A DNA stretch of 34,708 bases from contig JAGQWJ010000003.1 of NCBI GenBank assembly GCA_020437395.1, positions 84,856 to 119,563 on the forward strand. The letters are read 5' to 3'. Position numbers and translations under genes: made by a program. The DNA is from Ignavibacteriota bacterium. Lineage in GTDB: Bacteria; Bacteroidota; Ignavibacteria; Kapaibacteriales; UBA2268. The notes beneath the pieces are model-generated. The model saw nothing but the letters and a program-made list of their open reading frames with translations. It was not told where the DNA came from and did not search any database. This document shows, piece after piece, positions 7,561-14,614 of the stretch (its first letter is position 1; every line of letters starts with the position of its first letter).

Positions 7561-8235
7561 TTAGTCAAACTCTACATCAGGTCGTGTTGACGCAGAAGTT
7601 ACGGAAAGACCTGGATATTTTTCATTGTAATCTTCCCTTCCCAATCGAATAATCTCATAAGCTTCTTCTTTACCATAGATGTCAGTGATTTCAACATTTT
7701 TCTGTCCTTTATCATCTGGGTTCTGCTTATAAGTAAGGAAATAGTGCTTTAATCTTCTGATTATAGATTCTGGAATTTTGGATATGTCATTACGTTCATC
7801 ATAAACTAAGTCATCGTTCATAACTGCTATAATCTTATCGTCAGCTTCGCCGTGGTCAATCATCCTCATACCACCTATCGGACGGCAGTTAACTAATATA
7901 TCACCGTAAGGCACTATTCTTTCTGTGATGACGCATATATCTAGTGGGTCACTATCTCCTACTATGTCTGTTCTTCCAGTTTGTTTGTTGCAGTGTTCTG
8001 CTACTCTTTTTCCAGCATAAGTTTGCGGTAACATACCATAAAGTGTTGGGCAAACACTTGAGTAAATCTGTGGCCTGTCTATTCTTAAGTATCCAGTATA
8101 TTTGTCTAACTCATATTTAACTGTATCGCCAGGCACAAGCTCTATATAGGATGTCACTATACGAGGTGAATGCTCTCCTATTGGTACACCATGCCAAGGA
8201 TGTGATTTAAAAATTAAGCCAGTTTGATTCCACAT
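7561..8235 (-). CDS. ppa: Inorganic pyrophosphatase, family I
   Basis: This 224-residue cytoplasmic enzyme hydrolyses pyrophosphate to phosphate. The metal site DSDPLD (94-99) is intact, as are Lys40, Glu42, Arg54, Asp127 and GEADDK (129-134). It is longer than the usual 175-residue bacterial form and has an insertion before DSDPLD plus the PQTY segment, both reminiscent of the eukaryotic-type long form also found in Bacteroidota. I took the ATG at 8235, with AGGTAAAG upstream, rather than an open extension to 8295, which would add a hydrophobic stretch that does not belong to the family. Confidence 0.93.
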   Translation of the reverse strand: MWNQTGLIFKSHPWHGVPIGEHSPRIVTSYIELVPGDTVKYELDKYTGYLRIDRPQIYSSVCPTLYGMLPQTYAGKRVAEHCNKQTGRTDIVGDSDPLDICVITERIVPYGDILVNCRPIGGMRMIDHGEADDKIIAVMNDDLVYDERNDISKIPESIIRRLKHYFLTYKQNPDDKGQKNVEITDIYGKEEAYEIIRLGREDYNEKYPGLSVTSASTRPDVEFD

Positions 8236-8352
8236 TTTCTTTACCTGCAAATTTATGAGGTACAAAAATATGAATATGTAATATATAATTACCATAAAAT
8301 GAAAAAAAAATATTAAGCTAGTATTACACCAAATTTAGTATCTATATTCAAA

Positions 8353-8421
8353 TAGATTAACTCAAATCCACACATTTTTTTGTAGATTGAACAAATCTAA
8401 ATTTGTAAAAAGGTTAATCTA
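8353..8421. promoter_or_regulatory. Nested TAGATT/AATCTA inverted repeats between divergent genes
   Basis: Two forward TAGATT sites (8353-8358 and 8383-8388) face two reverse AATCTA sites (8394-8399 and 8416-8421). The outer pair extends to TAGATTAAC/GTTAATCTA; the inner pair is separated by 5 nt and could also form a hairpin. The cluster ends 11 nt before the lipoprotein ATG at 8433, in the 197-nt gap between ppa and that gene. It could be an operator or an RNA structure in the leader. Confidence 0.35.
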
Positions 8422-8432
8422 GTACAAACAGA

Positions 8433-9191
8433 ATGAAAAAAAATATAATAATATTAATCTCAATTGGGCTGATTCTTTTGAGTTGTGGCGGAGCTCCAAA
8501 AAGTGAGAACAACAGTAAATCTGAAAACAAAGAAGATTTCACAGCTTATGACAAAAACTATTGGATGGGTACTTATTTTGCAACGGAATCTTGTAATGAT
8601 TGCGTACGAATAGAAAAAAGATTAACATTGAAAAATGACTATTTTTTTGATTTGAGAGTAGAATATATTGGTTCTGACAAGCCGAATATTGAGAGGTATG
8701 AGGGTATTTTTAATATAGACAAAGAAACGCAAACTATAATTTTATATCAACAGATTGGAGAAGACTACGAAAAGACAATATACAAAATGAAAAAGAATGG
8801 TCTAATTGCGGAAGAGAGTGAGATTGAATATAGAAAACTATTCGGAACAGGGTTGACTGGCACTACTTGGTATCTAAGAACTATCAAAGGAAAACAAGTC
8901 AATCAGTATAGGATACATAGACTAAAATTTGCCTACATAGAATTTGACACTGATGGTAACGTTTTTGGTCAAACTAGGTGTAACAATTTCAATGGCAGAT
9001 TTGATATAACCAACGAACAAGAAATGGTAGTTTCAAATTTGGCAACTAATAAGATGTTATGTCCTGAAAACGAGCTGGAGAAAGAATACTTGGATGTATT
9101 GGCAACTCCTTTCAAATATTACGTAGTAAATGACACACTTTTCTTCAAAGACAAAGAAGACCAAATCTTAGCAAAATTCACGATCTATTAA
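8433..9191 (+). CDS. Lipoprotein with NlpE-like N-terminal and META/HslJ C-terminal domains
   Basis: This 252-residue protein has a signal segment with lipobox LLSC (Cys18). Residues 40-135 resemble the NlpE N-terminal domain: WMGTYFATESCNDCVRIE carries its Cys54-x-x-Cys57 pair and is followed by the typical beta-barrel strands. Residues 141-252 are a META (DUF306, HslJ-like) domain, with TTWYL, then GNVFGQTRCNNFNGRF and the TNKMLCPE segment. NlpE in enterobacteria senses envelope and copper stress; META proteins are linked to heat and antibiotic tolerance. Here an envelope-stress role is plausible but inferred. It is the first plus-strand gene after a divergent intergenic region. Confidence 0.82.
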   Translation: MKKNIIILISIGLILLSCGGAPKSENNSKSENKEDFTAYDKNYWMGTYFATESCNDCVRIEKRLTLKNDYFFDLRVEYIGSDKPNIERYEGIFNIDKETQTIILYQQIGEDYEKTIYKMKKNGLIAEESEIEYRKLFGTGLTGTTWYLRTIKGKQVNQYRIHRLKFAYIEFDTDGNVFGQTRCNNFNGRFDITNEQEMVVSNLATNKMLCPENELEKEYLDVLATPFKYYVVNDTLFFKDKEDQILAKFTIY

Positions 9192-9244
9192 AACAGAAGT
9201 ATTAGTCAAAATCATTACGTCTTTTGCTCGTCTTAACGGCTAAA

Positions 9245-9260
9245 TATTGTACTTACAATA
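9245..9260. repeat. Perfect inverted repeat TATTGTA-CT-TACAATA
   Basis: A 7-bp perfect inverted repeat with a 2-nt centre in the gap between the META lipoprotein gene and the FKBP gene. The size and symmetry suit a dimeric repressor site, but there is no independent support. Confidence 0.3.
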
Positions 9261-9290
9261 AATTATTTTAGTTTTGTAAGTTCTAATTAA

Positions 9291-9324
9291 AAACAATTGC
9301 AAAAAAAATGAATTGCAATTGTTT
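9291..9324. terminator. Perfect 12-bp inverted repeat upstream of the FKBP gene
   Basis: AAACAATTGCAA (9291-9302) and TTGCAATTGTTT (9313-9324) are perfectly complementary around a 10-nt loop. It lies 100 nt after the META lipoprotein stop and 38 nt before the FKBP start. As RNA it is an A/U-rich hairpin without a T-run; it may terminate the upstream transcript or act as an operator for the FKBP operon. Confidence 0.4.
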
Positions 9325-9362
9325 GAGCATTAATATTATACATAAAATAAACAAGGTTACAG

Positions 9363-9803
9363 ATGAAAATATCTGAAAATGGCGATACTATCAAAGTACA
9401 TTACACAGGAAAATTAAAAAGTGGCGATATCTTCGATTCTTCAGAAGGAAGAGAGCCATTGGAATTTCAATTAGGTTCTGGAATGGTAATAGAAGGCTTC
9501 AACGATGGACTTTTGGGGATGAAGGAAGGAGAAAAAAAGTCAATAGAAATTCCTGTTGATAAGGCCTATGGTCCCAAAAATCAAGACTACATTGTTGAAA
9601 TACCAAAAGAGAAATTGGACCAAAGTCAAGAGTTCGAAGTAGGAATGCAAGTTTCTTTTTCTAATCAAGAACAAGGCGGTCAACCAATACCAGTTGAAGT
9701 AGTCGCAGTAAGTGAAAATACAGTTACATTCGATGCAAATCCGCCGCTTGCTGGTGAAGATTTGATTTTTGATGTAGAAATGGTTGGTATTTTAAAAGCA
9801 TAA
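9363..9803 (+). CDS. SlyD-like FKBP-type peptidyl-prolyl cis-trans isomerase
   Basis: This 146-residue protein isomerises prolyl bonds and chaperones folding in the cytoplasm (no signal peptide). The FKBP half shows VHYTGKLKSGDIFDSSEG, then LGSGMVIEGFNDGLLGM; the insert-in-flap domain spans roughly 65-120. Near the end SlyD proteins have an NHPLAGK motif, whereas this one reads NPPLAGE, a variation in a normally well-kept segment. There is no histidine-rich metal tail. It lies 5 nt upstream of a pyrophosphatase-like lipoprotein gene, so the two are probably co-transcribed. Confidence 0.88.
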   Translation: MKISENGDTIKVHYTGKLKSGDIFDSSEGREPLEFQLGSGMVIEGFNDGLLGMKEGEKKSIEIPVDKAYGPKNQDYIVEIPKEKLDQSQEFEVGMQVSFSNQEQGGQPIPVEVVAVSENTVTFDANPPLAGEDLIFDVEMVGILKA

Positions 9804-9808
9804 TAAAA

Positions 9809-10381
9809 ATGAAAAAAATAGTTTTAATTATTACTATTTTCACGTTAATGATGGCTTGTCAGGAAAAGAAGAGCTTTGACGATCTTCAAACTTATTCAAG
9901 AGAAGGCAAGCCACATTTTATTGTGATGAATTCAGCTGGTTCAATAGAAAAATTCCAATATGACAATGAATCGAACGGATTCAAAGTAAAAACAAAAGAC
10001 GGAGTGAATGAAAGTGTAAGCTTCATGCCATATCCAGCTAATTTTGGGTTCTACCCCTCTACTCATTCTGAGGGAGAAGACAAAGGTGAGTTGCTATATG
10101 GATTCTTGATAGCTGCAGAATTATCAACTCAAACTATGGTTGATGTTAAACCTCTTGGGGCAGTTTCAATAATCAAAGATGGCAAAGAAGCGCAATTTGT
10201 GATTTCGATTCCAGATGATAAATCTCTTCGTATTGATAAAGAAGAAACAAATGAATTGCATCAGGACATAAAAATAATTTTAGGCCTATGGCTTAGTAAT
10301 GCTTTTGGAGTAGATACAATAGTCAGTTGGCACGATTCCAACTATGCAACTCAATTAATCAAAACACGGTCAAATCGCTAA
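9809..10381 (+). CDS. Exported pyrophosphatase-like protein with a degenerate active site
   Basis: This 190-residue protein begins with a signal segment ending MMAC (Cys17), so it is probably a lipoprotein. The rest aligns by eye to family I pyrophosphatases: IEKFQYD (46-52), the MPYPANFGFYPST segment (73-85), VKPLGAVSIIKDGKEAQ (113-129) and a C-terminal helix. The lysine of the first motif (Lys48) and Tyr75 remain, but the equivalent glutamate is Gln50, the DGDPLD metal site is replaced by SEGEDKGEL (87-95), and the later aspartates and lysine read K-D-G-K-E-A-Q. It is therefore unlikely to hydrolyse pyrophosphate and may be a binding or structural protein. The start overlaps nothing; the stop overlaps the next start by 1 nt (TAATG). 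Confidence 0.7.
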   Translation: MKKIVLIITIFTLMMACQEKKSFDDLQTYSREGKPHFIVMNSAGSIEKFQYDNESNGFKVKTKDGVNESVSFMPYPANFGFYPSTHSEGEDKGELLYGFLIAAELSTQTMVDVKPLGAVSIIKDGKEAQFVISIPDDKSLRIDKEETNELHQDIKIILGLWLSNAFGVDTIVSWHDSNYATQLIKTRSNR

Positions 10382-10815
10382 TGACTAAAATAGAGATAAA
10401 ATACTTATTTAAGTATTTAGCAATAATGATTGTGCCTGCAAGCATTATTTTCTATTTGGTAGAAATATTATTTAACTTTCTTTTCAATGAGTCGAACTCA
10501 TCTGATATGCGAGAGTTAATCACCAAATCAACAACTTTAATAATAATAATTGGAATGGTTAGATTATTCCGGAAAGAAAACGAAAAATTTTATAGTGATG
10601 AATATCTTGTCTCTGGAATTTATCTGACTTTCAACTCCGTATTATTTATGTTTCTGATTTTTTGTACCTACTACGGAATTGATATTATTTTCAATATGAT
10701 AGAGGGTAAGCCATTGTTGGAGTTGAGCAATCTTGGAAGTTTGGCTTTTAACTTCATTTTGATTGCAATTTTTACGATGATCAATTTGACAAAAAATATA
10801 AAGCTACTAAAATAG
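10381..10815 (+). CDS. Small integral membrane protein of unknown function
   Basis: This 144-residue protein has four hydrophobic segments, at roughly 10-33, 48-60, 75-100 and 118-136, separated by short charged loops. I used the ATG at 10381, which overlaps the preceding stop codon (TAATG), instead of an in-frame ATG 54 nt upstream that lies inside the previous gene. Coupled translation suggests it works with the pyrophosphatase-like lipoprotein, perhaps as its inner-membrane partner. No family recognised. Confidence 0.65.
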   Translation: MTKIEIKYLFKYLAIMIVPASIIFYLVEILFNFLFNESNSSDMRELITKSTTLIIIIGMVRLFRKENEKFYSDEYLVSGIYLTFNSVLFMFLIFCTYYGIDIIFNMIEGKPLLELSNLGSLAFNFILIAIFTMINLTKNIKLLK

Positions 10816-10816
10816 A

Positions 10817-11755
10817 TTACTCACCACTCAGATACCACTCAACTAAATCAATAAATTGCTCTCTTTGGTCTATGAAAACACTATGAGAAGCATCTTGGAC
10901 AATAGAGAGATTATCTTCACCCATCAACGATTTTAATTCATCAAATTGAGTTTCATCAAAAAGACCATCGTCAGCACCAAATATTCCAAATATCTTATTT
11001 TTCGCAGCTAGTTTCTTTATCTCTTCTGTCATATCCATTAAAGTATATTTCTCATTAGTGAAAAAACCGTACACTGGCTCACGAGTCATATCTGACATAT
11101 ACTTTGCTTCAGGCAACTTTGACAATTCTTGGTATAATTTCTGTGATTCTGCACTTTGATTTTTAGGTGAGTAAAGTCCACATTGCATAGCATTCATAAA
11201 GCAATAAGAACTATACTCAATAGTAGTTGTATCCATTTTCTCTAGCATAACTATATACTGCAAGTTTGGAGAATTTTCAGAAGTATATTTTTCTTTGCAT
11301 CTTTTTATAATCGTTTTGAATGATTTTTGATAAAAAAGAGGCGAATCTATCATAATAAATTTATTAATCTTTTCTGGGTGTTTCATAGTATATTGTAGTC
11401 CCAATGTACCGCCCCAACTATGCCCCAATATACTTACTTTCTTAACCCCGAATTTGCTAAGTATAGTATTTATATCTGCAAAGGCCTCTTCGAAAGTATA
11501 TTTGGAACCTAGGATATCCTTAGATCTACCACCACCTCTTTGATCATATACTATTACAAAGTAACCTTCATCAGCGAGTTTCTGAGCTGTAGATAGCTCA
11601 AACGAGACTGAGTTGTAACCCGGTCCACCGTGCATAAACAGTAGTGCTGGATTAGTCTTTTCACCGTAAGCTTTTGAGTATATTTCTTGAGCATTCGCTT
11701 GAGTTGAGAAAAGTGTAAATAGAATTGCAGCTAGTATAAACAAAGATTTTTTCAT
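10817..11755 (-). CDS. Exported alpha/beta hydrolase, proline-iminopeptidase-like (S33 type)
   Basis: This 312-residue protein has a clear signal peptide (cleavage after ANAQ or nearby). The alpha/beta-hydrolase core includes the oxyanion motif HGGPG (42-46), YDQRGGGRS (70-78), the nucleophile elbow GHSWGG with Ser113, an acid in FGADDG (Asp262 or Asp263) and His291 in ASHSVF. HGGPG plus GHSWGG is typical of proline iminopeptidases and their relatives, but substrate is not determined. It would act in the periplasm or outside. Its end is 1 nt from the convergent membrane-protein gene, with no terminator between. Confidence 0.87.
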   Translation of the reverse strand: MKKSLFILAAILFTLFSTQANAQEIYSKAYGEKTNPALLFMHGGPGYNSVSFELSTAQKLADEGYFVIVYDQRGGGRSKDILGSKYTFEEAFADINTILSKFGVKKVSILGHSWGGTLGLQYTMKHPEKINKFIMIDSPLFYQKSFKTIIKRCKEKYTSENSPNLQYIVMLEKMDTTTIEYSSYCFMNAMQCGLYSPKNQSAESQKLYQELSKLPEAKYMSDMTREPVYGFFTNEKYTLMDMTEEIKKLAAKNKIFGIFGADDGLFDETQFDELKSLMGEDNLSIVQDASHSVFIDQREQFIDLVEWYLSGE

Positions 11756-11823
11756 TTATTGTCTGTTTTTTGGTAATTATTGGGATTCAATATAAAAAAA
11801 TTAATGGTAATTCATTTTTGATA

Positions 11824-12366
11824 CTATAAATCTACTTTCTTCAATTCATACTTTTTCACATTTTGATAGAAAGACCACTCCCCTGGAATTGTTGGATATT
11901 CCTCAATAAAGCTAAAGCCGAGTTTTATACATAACTTCATAGGTGCGGGATTGAGTGCATAGAAGACTCCATAGATTTTCTCTAGATTATATTTCTTGAA
12001 GAAGATTGGTAGTGACATTCTCATAAGTCTCTCCCCCCATCCTTTGGCTATGTGTTTCTTGTCCCATATATGTGAATGTATATTAGCATATTCGCCAACT
12101 ACTATTGGGGTTATATTACAATGCCCTATGGCAATTCCGTCCACTTCCCAAATCAGAATGTAAGTATTTCTATCGTTTAGTGGTAGTGAAATCTGATGTT
12201 CTATAAATTCTATAATTTCGTTTGTTGGCGGTATTTTGTCTTGGTCAATCCCCAATTTAAAAGAATCATCAAAACTAAGATTCGACCAATAGTTGGTTAA
12301 TGCAACTACGTCTTCTTGTGTCGCTTCCCTCACATTATACAATTCTTCTTGTTTTATTTTAGACAT
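11824..12366 (-). CDS. GNAT-family N-acetyltransferase
   Basis: This 180-residue protein has the GNAT fold: VREATQEDVVALTNY opens the domain, a central strand carries ILIWEVDGIAIGHCNI, the acetyl-CoA loop is around AKGWGERL (107-114), and the last motif is LNPAPMKLCIKLGFSF. The N139 and KLGF features are like RimJ/RimL-type enzymes acting on small molecules or protein N-termini. Substrate unknown. It is separated by 68 nt from the hydrolase gene downstream. Confidence 0.82.
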   Translation of the reverse strand: MSKIKQEELYNVREATQEDVVALTNYWSNLSFDDSFKLGIDQDKIPPTNEIIEFIEHQISLPLNDRNTYILIWEVDGIAIGHCNITPIVVGEYANIHSHIWDKKHIAKGWGERLMRMSLPIFFKKYNLEKIYGVFYALNPAPMKLCIKLGFSFIEEYPTIPGEWSFYQNVKKYELKKVDL

Positions 12367-12408
12367 TAATTATGTAATTTTAATTCTATTAATCATAGAA
12401 ATCAAGAT

Positions 12409-12975
12409 ATGAAATATATACTATTCGGCATAATTCTATTATTCACTTTCGGCTGTGATGATTATCCAAGCTCTGGGCTGGTCAATCCTACGTTTGACCC
12501 ACCAGTTGTTAATGAAATGCTGATAATGTTGGAGAATGCTCAAGCCGCAGGAATATTGAAGTTCGGTCCTGTTTTGGTTCCGATAATTGAAGACGAACCT
12601 GATAATACAATGTTTGTGTACCCTTCAATAGCAACAGATCACATATCGATTGCATTTTCAACCAAAAAAACTGTAAGTATTGTAATATACTTAGTACGTG
12701 CTAATGTTAGCTCTAATCTTAGTAATAATTTATTTATAGGGAGCAATATCGGGAAAAGCAATTCTGAATTTACTTATGATTTGAATTTTTCGACTTATGC
12801 AAGTGAAAATAACAGTTATGCTATAGATTTGCGCGGCTTATCCGATGGTGTATATGTTGCTTATATTAGAGATAACTATAGTGGTCTAATATTAGGAGAA
12901 ACAGCTTTCTTTAAAACAAATGAAGCAAATAAACAAAGAATTTATAAGAATTTGAATATTGGGAATTATAGATGA
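12409..12975 (+). CDS. Lipoprotein of unknown function, first of a paralogous pair
   Basis: This 188-residue protein has a signal segment with lipobox FTFGC (Cys16). The mature part shares a string of motifs with the next gene: NPTFDPPVVNE, FGPVLVP, YPSI, VRAN, IGSNIG, DGVYVAYIR, and a C-terminal AFFKTNEANKQRIYKNLN. The segment from YPSI to the DGVYV strand resembles the beta-sandwich of type IX secretion sorting domains (which start YPNP and end GVYxxxL). Here it sits on a lipoprotein and is followed by an extra conserved tail, so it is probably not a sorting signal in the usual sense. The stop overlaps the next start by 4 nt. Function unknown. Confidence 0.72.
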   Translation: MKYILFGIILLFTFGCDDYPSSGLVNPTFDPPVVNEMLIMLENAQAAGILKFGPVLVPIIEDEPDNTMFVYPSIATDHISIAFSTKKTVSIVIYLVRANVSSNLSNNLFIGSNIGKSNSEFTYDLNFSTYASENNSYAIDLRGLSDGVYVAYIRDNYSGLILGETAFFKTNEANKQRIYKNLNIGNYR

Positions 12976-13571
12976 GAAAGTCTAATTGCATTCTCATATT
13001 TATCGTCTTATTAATCACTTTTGGGTGCTCCGATAGCTCTGACATAAACTACCCTATTAATCCAAGTTTTGACCCTCCAATAGTGAACGAATTAAAGATT
13101 TACTTAGAAAACGGTGATTCTGCTGGTACGCTTAGGTTTGGCCCCGTGTTAGTACCACCTATAGACACAACAGTTGTGTTTGATTTTAACTGGGAACTAA
13201 ATTCAACTGTTATCGCATACCCTAGTATTTCTAGTAATAGTATAAACTTTAAATATGCAATAGAAGATGATTACTTATTGTCTATATTTATAGTAAGGGC
13301 TAATATACCTGATTACTTGGGTAATCAGCTATATCTCGGGAGTAATATTGGCATTACGAGTGATGTTTTTACAATCTACGAAAAAAGATATGTAGGTATT
13401 GGTTCTCATACATTCTCAATGGATCTTAGTAGCTTTAATGATGGTGTTTACGTGATATATTTACGAAATAGCACTGATGGGAAAATAATTGGTGAAGCAG
13501 CTTTCTTCAAAACAAACGAAGCGAATAAACAAAAAATTTATAAGAATTTAAACTTAGGAGTATCTAAATGA
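12972..13571 (+). CDS. Lipoprotein of unknown function, second of a paralogous pair
   Basis: This 199-residue paralogue of the preceding gene has a signal segment with lipobox ITFGC, then NPSFDPPIVNE, FGPVLVP, YPSI, VRAN, LGSNIG, DGVYVIYLR and AFFKTNEANKQKIYKNLN. Both DNA and protein have diverged considerably outside the motifs, so the duplication is old and both copies have been kept under selection. The start and stop overlap both neighbours by 4 nt (ATGA), giving a translationally coupled operon. The strongly conserved tail and FGPVLVP motif may be binding surfaces. Function unknown. Confidence 0.72.
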   Translation: MRKSNCILIFIVLLITFGCSDSSDINYPINPSFDPPIVNELKIYLENGDSAGTLRFGPVLVPPIDTTVVFDFNWELNSTVIAYPSISSNSINFKYAIEDDYLLSIFIVRANIPDYLGNQLYLGSNIGITSDVFTIYEKRYVGIGSHTFSMDLSSFNDGVYVIYLRNSTDGKIIGEAAFFKTNEANKQKIYKNLNLGVSK

Positions 13572-14059
13572 AAAAAATAATATTTCTTTCATTGCTTATA
13601 CCTTTTCTGCTAGTAGCAGAAGAGAAAGTAGAAAAGCCATCAATGGGTTTTACAGTTGCAGTTCAACAATCAACTTTCGATTTACAAATACCGATTTGGC
13701 TTTCCGATAGCTTTATATTAGCACCCGCTTTTGGTACTAGATACCAGGACAACTTAGGAACAGAAATAGATTTTGGATTGGGAGCTAAACTATATACTAA
13801 TGATAAATCGGCAAGACCTTACTTAGGTTTAAAAGGTGGGTTTATATATACAACATTAGACGCCGCTACTTCTAGTATGATGGATATAATAGTAGGACCA
13901 AGTTATGGGGTGGAGTATTTTTTCAATCCTAATATAAGTTTAGGAATTGAAGGGCAGTTGAACTTCATCTTTTTTGATGAAAATTCATTGCGATTCAGTA
14001 ACCCTAATGGACTGAATATTAATACAGCAGCGGTACTATTTGCTTCAATTTATTTCTAA
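13568..14059 (+). CDS. Small outer-membrane beta-barrel protein
   Basis: This 163-residue protein has a signal peptide (LLVAEE), then about eight short amphipathic strands with aromatic girdles, and ends in AVLFASIYF, with a terminal phenylalanine that fits barrel recognition by the Bam machinery. The length fits an 8-stranded OmpA/OmpW-sized barrel. It overlaps the preceding lipoprotein gene by 4 nt and is followed after 3 nt by another lipoprotein, so it is the barrel component of the four-gene set. It could carry or display these lipoproteins. Confidence 0.72.
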   Translation: MKKIIFLSLLIPFLLVAEEKVEKPSMGFTVAVQQSTFDLQIPIWLSDSFILAPAFGTRYQDNLGTEIDFGLGAKLYTNDKSARPYLGLKGGFIYTTLDAATSSMMDIIVGPSYGVEYFFNPNISLGIEGQLNFIFFDENSLRFSNPNGLNINTAAVLFASIYF

Positions 14060-14062
14060 TTT

Positions 14063-14548
14063 ATGAAAAACATTATACTTATTTTCTTTATACCCCTAAT
14101 AGCTTTGGCTATATCGTGTAGCGATGACAAAATTGTTGATTCTAACACTCCTCAATCTCAATACTCGGGAGTGAATGAATACGATGAAAATGGTAGTAAA
14201 ATCAAAGAGGTAGATAATGATTGGCAACCCGAATGTTATAAAATACCAAGTTTTGGCGAAAATCATTTTTGTATTTATGCAGTTTATCCTCTACCAGCCA
14301 CAGATACACTTACTCTATGGTTAGCTTCAGCGATTCAAGGCAGATACAAAATATGGTTAGCACTTAATGATTCAACGATAGCACTTGATATGTTAGATAA
14401 AGTTCAACCTATTGGGGATATTAAGATAAAAATACCATTTGATGAAGATAAGCTTCATAAGAATCTTGTGTATCGTGTTTTTGTTGAATCAACTGACCTA
14501 AAAACTAATAAAACTCAATTACACTTTGGTGATGTAATTTGGAAATAG
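14063..14548 (+). CDS. Lipoprotein of unknown function, third in the four-gene operon
   Basis: This 161-residue protein has lipobox LAISC, an acidic linker, and then AVYPLPATDTLTLWLASA. That resembles the YPxP opening strand of the beta-sandwich also seen in the first two lipoproteins of the operon. A later part (HKNLVYRVFVESTDLKTNK) ends in GDVIWK. Its 3-nt spacing from the barrel gene puts it in the same transcript. Sequence similarity to the other two lipoproteins is limited to this module and the lipobox. Function unknown. Confidence 0.65.
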   Translation: MKNIILIFFIPLIALAISCSDDKIVDSNTPQSQYSGVNEYDENGSKIKEVDNDWQPECYKIPSFGENHFCIYAVYPLPATDTLTLWLASAIQGRYKIWLALNDSTIALDMLDKVQPIGDIKIKIPFDEDKLHKNLVYRVFVESTDLKTNKTQLHFGDVIWK

Positions 14549-14614
14549 GTTGAATTTTAAGCCAATAATCACTTATTTTTGAGGATTGAATAAAATACAA
14601 AAATGAAATAATAA

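Noticed and set aside
12409..13571. Type IX secretion sorting-domain assignment for the paralogous lipoproteins
   Set aside because: The beta-sandwich pattern is similar, but the proteins are lipidated and carry a conserved extension after the domain, so I describe the resemblance and do not call a sorting signal.
14549..14614. Possible terminator between the four-gene operon and the decarboxylase
   Set aside because: No stem with a T-run was found in this gap.
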